NCBI GenBank assembly: GCA_033065855.1
Contig: JAVXUO010002860.1
Span: 1-64,000, forward strand
Length of the DNA stretch: 64,000 nucleotides
Source: Escallonia rubra
Taxonomy: Eukaryota; Streptophyta; Magnoliopsida; Escalloniales; Escalloniaceae
Direction: 5' to 3'
The position numbers and the translations under genes are program-made. Positions 37,200-45,599 of the stretch are shown in pieces. The notes below the pieces were generated by a model that saw only the letters and a program-made list of their open reading frames with translations, made no database searches and was not told the origin of the DNA. How positions within the stretch are numbered: position 1 is the stretch's first letter; every line of letters begins with the position of its first letter.

Positions 37200-37727
37200 C
37201 AAACATGGAGCATCAGATAATTCTAACCCCCCACCCCCCAACCCCGGCCAATTACTCTTCAGAAGCTGTGGCAGAGTTCGATAGGAGGTTCACATGTCTG
37301 ATATGACCGCAGGGAGAGAGACTCGGTTTCCATCCTCGTAGATATTAGAGTCGCACATTGTAGTCTCACAGAGAGACTCGGTAATGACACTGCACACACA
37401 TTGTCACATTCTAATTCTTGCTTCTCAAGAATCCTTTGGTCTTCAAACTTTTCGACAAGGAAACTAGCACAATGAAAAAGATATCCCTCAACGTCTTTGA
37501 TGTTGAATTTGTAATTTCTTCCTCCCCAAGTTCTTTGAATTCAACTTAATTTATGTCTTAAGAAAATTCAACTTGATATATGCCTTTCAAAAATGAATCT
37601 TGAACATATATCCAGTTATACTAGGTCATTGCGTTTGGCCTGATTGCGTGAGCGTGCTGCATTTTCTTTTTAATTAAGTACTGAGGTTACTTCAACCTGT
37701 GCAGTAAACCATTGATAAAGACCGGTC

Positions 37728-37758
<31 letters not shown>

Positions 37759-37917
37759 CAGCTTTATCTCTTTTTCTTTCTGATAATGGTTTTCTTAATG
37801 TGATGTGTTGAATACATCAAATATGATTTACCTAACACCTAAAATATTGCCAGGAATATTACCGAAATAGTCTATATAAGCTCCCAATTCCACCCAAGAA
37901 CATCACAGAGACAGAGG
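37200..37917 (+). promoter_or_regulatory. Promoter of GSTU gene 2
   Basis: Homologous to the gene 1 promoter. The microsatellite here is CA then TA (37,728-37,760). The core is CAGGAATATT, TATATAAG (37,873-37,880) and the CCCAATTCCACCCAAGAACATC leader. Confidence 0.7.
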
Positions 37918-39443
37918 ATGGAGGATCAAAGTGAAGTTGTGTTGTTTGGGATGTGGGCTAGCCACTACTGCACCAGAGTTGAATTGGCTCTCAAACTTAA
38001 GGGCATACCCTACCAATACGTCGAGGAGGACTTGCAAAACAAGAGCGATTTGCTCCTGCAATACAATCCTGTCCACAAAAAGGTACCTGTTATGGTGCAC
38101 AAAGGCAAGCCTGTTGCTGAGTCCATTGTAATTCTCGAATACATAGACGACTGCTGGAGCAACACCCCAAGACTACTGCCAGATGATCCCCATGAGCGAT
38201 CCAAGGTCCGCTTCTGGGCCAGCTATTACGATCAGAAGGTAGTAATTACGTTTCACCTCTATAATCTCTCTCCCAAAATTTTTAAGATAATTGATGCTCT
38301 GTTTTCTTGAACACAGCTTATTCCAAGCAGCGTTCATCTCGTCGCCTTGAAAGGCAAAGAACAGGAAAAGGCTATGGAGAACTTCTCAGAGGTGCTCAGT
38401 GTGTTTGAAGAAGGAATAGCCAGAGATTTCCCACAAAGATCTCCTTTCTTCAACGGTGAGACCCTTGGTTTTGTCGATATCATGGTAGCCTCGAATTCAT
38501 GCAACTACAGAGCCTAGCGAAGCCGTTGGTGTCACTTTTGACGAGGAAAAGCACTCGGCATTTTTCACATGGGTGCATGCTCTGCTGGACTGCCATCTGA
38601 TCAAGGAGACGCTTCCTCCTCACGACAAAGTTGTTGCCAAGATCAGGGAGAAGTAGCTCTCCCCAAACGAGTGACCGTAGACAGAAAGCAGGGCTGGTTT
38701 GCGCTGAAAGTAAATAAAGTGTCACGTTTGGCTCCAGAGTGCGATTATTGTATCAAATATGACGGTACAATATTTCTACCGTCATATTGTATCAAATATG
38801 ACGGTACAATATTCCTACCCGAATTATAGAATTTTCCTCCAACTCTGTGTATAGTGACAATTAATAGTCGTTACAATATTTCTACTGACTTTTCTTCTAA
38901 CACTTTCAGCTACAATTATTAGCAATATTTTTTTAGCGTCACTAAATAAAAGTCACTAGAAACATTTAGAGACGATTGATTGTCGCTATATAGAGGGTCG
39001 GAGGAATATTCCTTCAACCGATGTAGCAGCCAATTTTTTCCCAAAAGTTTAAGATAACTGATGCCCTGTTTTCTTGAACACAGCTTATTCCAAGCAGCTT
39101 TCATCTTTTCACCTTGAAAGGCAAAGAACAGGAAAAGGCTATGGAGAACTTCTCAGAGGTGCTCAGTGTGTTTGAAGAAGGAATAGCCAGAGATTTCCCA
39201 CAAAGATCTCCTATTTTCAACGGTGAGACGCTTGGTTTTATCGATATCATGGTAGCTTCGAATTCGTTCAACTACAGAGCCTTTAGCGAAGCCGTTGGTG
39301 TCACTTTTGACCAGGAAAAGCACTCGGCATTTTTCAAATGGGTGCATGCTCTGCAGGACTGCCATCTGATCAAGGAGACGCTTCCTCCTCACGAAAAAGT
39401 TGTTGGCTGGATCCGGGAGAAGTTTTTCTCCCCAAAAGCTTGA
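37918..39443 (+). CDS. GSTU: Tau-class glutathione S-transferase, gene 2, with duplicated exon 2
   Basis: Exon 1 is 37,918-38,238. The open second exon is 39,084-39,443, following a TTGAACACAG acceptor. Together they give 226 residues, like genes 1 and 3. A second, broken copy of exon 2 (38,317-38,656) lies between them with an identical acceptor context, so correct expression requires skipping it. Ser15 and the Glu68-Ser69 glutathione contact are kept, but the usual SPF after the catalytic tryptophan reads SHY, and the end of exon 1 reads WASYYDQK instead of WADFYDHK. This gene is the most diverged of the three intact copies. Whether the splice from exon 1 to the distal exon is used cannot be seen from DNA alone. 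Confidence 0.8.
38317..38656 (+). pseudogene. Proximal, broken copy of GSTU gene 2 exon 2
   Basis: It is preceded by intact intron-1 sequence and a good acceptor. It matches the normal exon up to about 38,514, where a 2-bp loss (AGCCTTTAGC to AGCCTAGC) gives a stop at once. A second stop stands at 38,654. If spliced to exon 1 it would give about 173 residues, lacking half of the C-terminal domain. Confidence 0.85.
38819..39040. mobile_element. MITE related to 17,554-17,776, between the two exon-2 copies
   Basis: It shares GGAGGAAnATTCCT, the AGTCACTAGAAACATTTAGA core (reversed relative to 17.6 kb) and the terminal TAGCAGCCAATTTTTTCCC. Just to its left, 38,748-38,818 holds three alternating copies of TATGACGGTACAATATT(T/C)CTAC and its reverse. 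The last ~45 bp of intron 1 follow directly, so the exon duplication joined here. Confidence 0.6.
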
Positions 39444-39827
39444 CCGTGGATAGAAAACAGAGCTTGTTTGCGTTGAAACTAAATAAAGTGTCATTTTTTA
39501 CTCCAGAATGCGTTCATTATATCAAATATTATGGTACGAAGACAATAAATTTGTATTCGGTTAAATGTGCTACATGAAAAACAAGTATATTGTTGTCGAT
39601 GAATTTCCTAAACTAATTCAAATTACATATATGTTGGTGTTTATCTTTCAATGGCGAGAGATTCTATGTGGATGCCCTCGAATCCATCGCCAAGATCAGC
39701 GGGATTGTAATATATCCCGACGACCATGCAACAATCTACCCCATGCAAAGTTAAAACTATGCAGAATTAGCATATTCAACATCAAATATTGTGGTATGAC
39801 AACAATAAACTTGTACTTGTTACATGT
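39444..39827 (+). repeat. 3' flank of GSTU gene 2
   Basis: The same flank as at 34,885-35,270 and 17,440-18,050, interrupted at 39,828 by a solo LTR and continuing at 42,500. No gene is seen. Confidence 0.75.
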
Positions 39828-42494
39828 TGATGCCAAAAAAGGTGGGTTCGTACCTACGTGGAGGTGCCACAAAGGCAGCAATCCGAGTCAACTTCCAAGT
39901 ATGCAAAATGAGAGACAGTGAGGGCGGAGTAAGGACTGAGAGCAAGGCTTCCCAGACAGGCCGTGAAGTATGGCAGTGCTGCGGAGACGAGGCTGAGACG
40001 AACAGGGCCGGAAGTCGAAAGTTCAAGTCAAGGTCCGAGTCGGGGTCCAATTCTACGGTCCGAAGTTACGGTCCAAAGTTATGTTTCTCTCACTAGAATC
40101 CAAGAGCTCCCAAATTCTAGAGTGAGAAAGTGATTTTGTAAGAATAAGCCAAAAGTCCTTTTTTGGGTCATAAAGTCCACTATTTATAGGAAAGAGTGTG
40201 CTTATGTCATAAAATACCACATGTCGTCCCCTGGCAGTGACACGTCACCAGGGGGTCCCAAAATACCAGTTCTACGTTGGACTGTCGGTTCCCAAATTCG
40301 CGCTACCTGCCCAATGCAGCGTCGCTCTACTTGTCTGAGAAGACTGAACACACCATGACAGCATGATCAGAGTAAGCCCGTTGCCCCAGCCACCGGTCCA
40401 AGCCCTTACTGAATCCCACTAGGTACGTCAAGAGACGCGTAGATAACCTGACAGTGGTGAGGGTTGCCCCTGTAGCCAACTGCCAGGCGGACTAGGCGGG
40501 ATGCCCTCCAAAGACCTGCTCCCGTCCCGGAGTGACCCGCAGGTCATTGTCCTGGTGGTGTCGACGATCAACGGTAACATGAGCGGACATGATTGCAGCT
40601 CAGTGCTTAGAGTCACCCAAGTCACCCCAGACAGCGATAGCTTTGTGGTAACAAGCCTATCCCACTGCGAGGGTCCTCGTGCTGCGGCACTACGAACGGA
40701 GCCCCCCCGTGATGACGACGGCGATGGCTTTGTGGTAATGAGCACATCCCGTGGCGGCGATGACTTTGTGGTAACGAGTCAATCCCGCTGCGAGGGGTCC
40801 TCGTACCGGAGCCCTCCGTGATTATAACGGCGAAGGCTTTGTGGTAACGAGCCCATCTCGTGGTAGCGATGACTTTGTGGTAATGAGTTCATCCCACTGC
40901 GAGGGGTCTTCGTGCCGGAGCCCCCCGTGATTATGACGGTGATGGCTTTTGGTAACGAGCCCATCCCGTGGCGGCGATGACTTTGTGGTAACGAGTCCAT
41001 CCCGCTGCGAAGGGGTCCTCGTGTCGGAGCATTACGAACGGAGCCCCCCGGAAGCATGTGACATGATTGTGGTGCATGGGCGCGATGCCAACGGCATGAG
41101 ACATTACCTGGTGCCGGGGGCACATGTTATGAAAGTGGCGCATGGGCTCTGCGATGAACGTCGCGGAGCAATACTCGGTGACGGGGGCACGTATCATGAC
41201 AATGGCACACAGGCGCGGCGACGAACGTCGCGGAGCAATACTTGGTGCCGGGGGCACGTATCATGAGAATTGCGCACGGGCGCTGAGACGAACGTCGCGG
41301 AGCAATACCTGGTGCTGGGGGCACATATCATGAGAATGGCACACGGGCGCGGCGACGAACGTTGTGGAGCAATACTTGGTGTCGGGGAACGTATCATGGA
41401 AATGGCACACGGGCGCCGCGACGACCGTCGCGACGACCGTACTTGGTGTCGGGGGCACGAATCATGACAATGGAGCACGGGCGTGGCGACGAACGTCGCG
41501 GAGACGGCGCACGGGCACGCGTCGGGTGTCCCGAAGATGGGATGCGAGTTGAGTGTGCATGTTATAACAAAATAATGAATGCAACATGTAGTAATGACAA
41601 AGTTGGGGGTGATGGTATGCGGTCGTCAGCGACGGGTCATTCGGCGGTACCGCGCGACTTTGGGCGATGGGCATCGCGGGGGTGTGCGGCCACAGACGAC
41701 GGGCGTCATGAGTTTGATGCACAACGGACGTCGCGAGGTCGATGTACGAACGTCCATAAACATCGCGGAGGTGCAAAGACTCGAGAAAATAAGTGAGCGC
41801 GGTGGGAAAAGCCATAGGCCAAAATGGGGGGAAGGCCAAGGCCCCTAGGAGGCCGAGGCCGATCCTAAAGGGTGGCCAAGGCCAACTCCCCCGAAGGGGG
41901 GCCAAGGTCATTCCTCCTTTTGGTGAACTTCGGGCGTGCCGACGGTAGGTGTTTCGATGGGCAATGACAAATCCGAAAGTTGCGTTATGACGAGCGTGTT
42001 GACGCGAATCGTACCCGTATGACGAACAAGGTGCCAAAGTCATGTACGAAGCGAAAAACGTGCGGAAAGGGGTTTGCGCGGAGGGGTGAACCACCGGGGG
42101 AAAATGGCCGAGGCCAACCCCTCATGGAGGCCGAGGCCGACCCCCTAGGCATGGGGAAGGCCGAGGCCGACCCCAGGGACCCCCTGGGGTTGGCCAAGGT
42201 CATTTGCCCCTTGACCCCGTTGCTCCAAGTGCGCCGTCGGCCAGTAGTTTTGGTGAAAAATTTCTCGGGTGGTTTTGGTGTGACCAACGTGCTACTGCGA
42301 GTCACGTTAAAGCGAAATAAATTGTGCCTAAGTCCCGCACAAGGCGCGCGGAGCGAAAAACGCACGTGAGTTAAGCGTGCGCGCTCTGACCGATTTGATG
42401 CGTTGGAAAAATGATTGTTGCATCATGTTGACGTGTTTGCGCGAAACGGGACTCCTAGTGGGCCCTTGGGTCCACCCAAGATAGGTTGAGAACA
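39828..42494 (-). mobile_element. Solo LTR (2.67 kb) with satellite-like U3
   Basis: The plus-strand ends are TGATGCC...GAGAACA; on the minus strand it begins TGTTCTCAACC and ends GGCATCA. The flanks are CATGT (39,823-39,827) and CAGGT (42,495-42,499), a 5-bp duplication with one mismatch. The uninterrupted site is seen at about 18,050 (GGTTACATGTGCTTCATG). On the minus strand CCTATAAATAG near 40,180 is a likely TATA box, with R/U5 from there to 39,828. There is no internal region, so this is a solo LTR left by recombination. Superfamily not determined. Confidence 0.75.
40540..41500 (+). repeat. Two tandem-repeat arrays in the solo LTR U3
   Basis: At about 40,620-41,040, units of roughly 110 bp repeat GACTTTGTGGTAACGAGTCC and CGCTGCGAGGGGTCCTCGTG. 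At about 41,090-41,500, about six units of ~70 bp repeat GACGAACGTCGCGGAGCAAT and GGGGGCACGTATCATGA. Both are GC-rich. Open frames across them are repeat artefacts. Confidence 0.8.
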
Positions 42495-43062
42495 CAGGTG
42501 CTTCATGAAAAACAAGTATGTGAACTTCCAAAGATAGTTCTGATTAGACTCTGTAGGTGTTTATCTTTCAATAGCAAGAGATCCAGTGGATGCCCTCACG
42601 AAAAGCTTCCGAGATCAGGAATTGTAATATACACATTCCGATACCATGCACGATGTATTCCGTGCAAAGTTTACTCAAAACTACGTAGAATTCTTGCAAA
42701 GTTTACTCGAAACTAGGCAGAATTCTGAACATTAACAGCATATTCAAGATAACGAGAAACATGATTATATATCAAATCGAAACCAGCTAATAGATAGGAC
42801 AGCACGGTTCAAGTTGCAGAGACACAGCAATTATAAATCCATAAGGGAACAATCAAGTTGAGCAATTCAAATACGGAATATAGGACAGAAATTCAGGCCT
42901 TGTTTCCAGACAAGAAAGTCACTATTACCAAATACAATAGAATTTTTGAGAAAAACAAAATAGGTTTCAACACCTCAAATTACATTTCCTCAACTCCTTG
43001 ACGCCGGCTGCCACCAAAATTACACTGGAGCCAGATAAAAGCTTCATAAAAGATTAAACTTA

Positions 43063-43487
43063 GGATCCGTTTGACAACACTTTTAGTTTTGGTTTCCTAT
43101 TTTTAAAACAACAAAGACCAAAACCAGTTAAATTTTTATTTTTTTTTACAAAAACGAGTGAGTGTTTGATAACCCAATTGTTATTTTGAGTTTTTTTTAT
43201 TTTGGGTGTTTGATTTCCTAGTTTTTATTTAAAATTTTTTTTTTTGTGGTTTGCTGTGGCGGTGGCCGACGGTGGTGGTGGCTGCCGGCGGTGGGAGGGT
43301 GGTGGTCTCAAAATAAAAACCAAAACTGAAAATCGAAACTCATTTTTTAAGTTTTCAAAAACAGTCTTGGTTTAAAAACTGATTTTTTTAAACTGAAAGG
43401 AAAAAAAAAACGAAAATTGTCCGCCAAACGTTCTTATTTTTTTTTTCAGTTTACAAAATTGAAAAAAAAAACTTCATCAAACGGGCC
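43063..43487. mobile_element. Tourist-like (PIF/Harbinger) MITE
   Basis: 425 bp with ends GGATCCGTTTGA and TCAAACGGGCC and a 3-bp TTA target duplication (43,060-43,062 and 43,488-43,490). The inverted repeats extend inward over A/T-rich runs. A short GC-rich centre (43,255-43,305, GGCGGTGGCCGACGGTGG) may be captured. The empty site is seen at 18,335-18,345 and 35,762-35,772 (AAACTTAGCTC / AAATTTAGCTC). Confidence 0.85.
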
Positions 43488-43581
43488 TTAGCTCATGGCA
43501 GCTTGCTTTTCCTTGGTCTTCTGAATCTTTAGAACCTTCTTAATGATCTTTTGCTCTTCCACTAAAAAGGCTCTAATAATC
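43488..43581 (-). pseudogene. RPL34: Last exon of 60S ribosomal protein L34, third copy
   Basis: It encodes [20 protein letters not shown], then [10 protein letters not shown] and a stop. Of the three copies it alone keeps normal intron sequence on its upstream side (43,582-43,640) instead of a NAC junction, so it is closest to the donor gene. Its stop codon is formed by the TTA target duplication of the MITE. No upstream L34 exons are present. Confidence 0.85.
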
Positions 43582-43673
43582 CTGCAAGACCAATAGAGAC
43601 ATGCCATAAAATTCACTAGGAAAACCAAGATCTAATAATCCTGCAAGACCAATAGAGACAGCTTGTTTTGGTC

Positions 43674-43704
43674 GCTAGCCTTAGGCAAGCTGCCTAAGGC
43701 TAGC
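43674..43704. repeat. Perfect 14-bp hairpin
   Basis: GCTAGCCTTAGGCA, a 3-base loop AGC, then TGCCTAAGGCTAGC. It lies between the L34 fragment and the TA-repeat that borders the foldback element. It could be a residue of an excised element. Confidence 0.8.
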
Positions 43705-43720
43705 AACATATTCATTTTGT

Positions 43721-43759
<39 letters not shown>

Positions 43760-43761
<2 letters not shown>

Positions 43762-45497
43762 AGCTAATCAGTTGAGAGCGCTAGCAAAATAGGAGATCTT
43801 GCAAACGCCGATCGCGCCTTTTTTGAATACTGTCAGTCGTCCGCGACACTATGTCATGGACGGACTTTTTTACCTTTTTGCCCCTCCACCCCTTCCGCTA
43901 CACTGTTTCCCGGACATCATTCAAGTCCTGACACGCGACAGCAAAAAGGCATCCGCTATACAGTGTAGCGGACGTCCCCTAAGCTGACACATGTCAGGTC
44001 CTGTCCGCTACATTATGTAGCGGACTATTTTTTGACAAATATACCCTTCAGCTCTCATCCGCTACATTATGTAGCGGAAGAGTAGGCAGTGCCTTTTTCC
44101 CCTTTCTCTCTCATTTCTCACATTATTTGTCTGACATGTTTCTATTTCTCTCTCTCTTCCCTCATCAATGCTCATGTCTCTTTCTCTTTCTCATGAATAT
44201 TCTCTCTCCTTTCTCTTTCTCTCACCACTTTTTATTTTCTCTCTCATCCTCACCCCCCTCTCTCTCTCTCTCTTTCGTGTTTATCCTGCTTCAGTTCACA
44301 CACAGAGTAGAAAGAAAGAGTGTGTCCGGCCACCTGCAGCTCCGTCGGACAGAACCCGTTCAAGTCCATCAGCAACAAGCCGTACTATATTTGTTGTCGA
44401 TCTTGTATTTCTTCCCGTATTTTTGTTTTTGTTTTGGGCAATGCGTTGTTGATTTTTCGTGAGTTGGATTAGGGCTCTTTACTGGGCTCTTTTTTGGTCA
44501 AGTGATGATAAGCACTGAAGAAGGAAGCTGCGTCACCAAAAATTCCTTACAAGAAAACCAGAAACTCATATGAACCCACAACCACAACAAAAATTAAACT
44601 CAAATGAACCCATAACCACCACCATTTGGCCACTGCCACTGAACCCATCGCCACCGCCACTGAACCTCTGCCTCCCCGAACCACCACCATTCAAACCTCC
44701 ACCATCCCAAATCTCTATGCAAGATAAATAACTAATCTAAACAGAGAGAGGTAGAGAGCAGATGAAGAATTAAGTCTCAAAATTTCAATTGGGTCTCAAA
44801 ATTCTCAAAATTTTAATTGGGTCTCAGTTTTACCACCCAAAATGGGGTTGCCACAGCAGGTGGATTGCTTCCTTCCTTTGTCGTCGCCGGAAGCGGAGCT
44901 GCCTTCCTCCGTCGTCGCCGGAAGCGGAGCTGCCTTCCTCCGTCGTCGCCGGAAGCGGAGCTGCCTTCCTCTGTCGTCGCGCGCCAAGAGGCTTCCTCTT
45001 CTCTTCGGTTTCTGGCATGGACGAGAAAGAGAGAGAGAGAGTCCGAGAGTTAATTAGAGAAAGAGAAAACGATGATGAGAGAAAGGAGAGAGAAAGGAAA
45101 AATGTCAGAACATTAAATGAGGAAAATGAGAGAGAAAGGGGAAAAAGTCATAAGATTAGTCCGCTACATAATATAGCGGACGGAAGCTAGAGGGTATTTT
45201 TATCAAAAAATCGTCTGCTACATTATGTAGCGGACGTACTTAAAAAAAACGTAAAAAAAAAAAAAGATTTGGACCTCCGCGATACAGTGTAAGGGACTTG
45301 AATGCTGTCTGGGAAACAATGTAGCGGAAGGGGTAGAGGGGCAAAAAGGTAAAAAAGTCCATCCGCGACATAGTGTCGCGGACGACTGACAGTATTCGAA
45401 AAAGGCGTGATCTGGGTCGTCCATCTTTCAGGATGGACGGCCAGATCGCGTTTGCAAGATCTCCTATTTTGCTAGCGCTCTCAACGGATCTGCTCCC
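43760..45497. mobile_element. Foldback-type element with ~450-bp inverted ends full of palindromes
   Basis: The left end GGAGCTAATCAGTTGAGAGC and the right end (reverse complement GGGAGCAGATCCGTTGAGAGC) continue as inverted repeats through GCTAGCAAAATAGGAGATCT, the CGTCCGCGACAC region and the CT-rich block at 44,100-44,240 (GA-rich at 45,040-45,150). The arms hold repeated near-palindromes of the form TCCGCTACATnATGTAGCGGA (43,952; 44,003; 44,058; 45,159; 45,213; variants at 45,276 and about 45,365). TA microsatellites lie on both sides. There is no transposase. It may be a Mutator-like derivative. Confidence 0.8.
44881..44973 (+). repeat. Three tandem copies of a 31-bp GC-rich unit
   Basis: TCGTCGCCGGAAGCGGAGCT starts at 44,881, 44,912 and 44,943. 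It is inside the foldback element. Confidence 0.9.
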
Positions 45498-45541
<44 letters not shown>

Positions 45542-45599
45542 CAGTCTAATGCATTTCATTCACATCCTCCCAATATATATATATTCCTGTGCATTTCAT
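45498..45599 (+). repeat. TA and TG microsatellites with a duplicated 23-bp phrase
   Basis: (TA)n then (TG)n at 45,498-45,541, then TGCATTTCATTCACATCCTC twice (45,549 and 45,592). This is the left border of the caulimovirid copy. Confidence 0.8.

Noticed and set aside
41090-41500. Regular ~70-bp repeats resembling a CRISPR-like array
   Set aside because: Units are directly tandem without unique spacers, in a plant LTR.
40428-42369. Many overlapping 60-210-residue open frames on both strands
   Set aside because: They arise from GC-rich tandem repeats in the solo LTR; residues are repetitive Arg/His/Pro-rich and change frame freely.
18342-43581. Functional ribosomal L34 gene
   Set aside because: Only the last exon is present at each of the three sites; no upstream exons on the minus strand.
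44127-44462. 111-residue hydrophobic Ser/Leu/Phe-rich open frame
   Set aside because: Translation of a CT-rich stretch in the foldback element arm.
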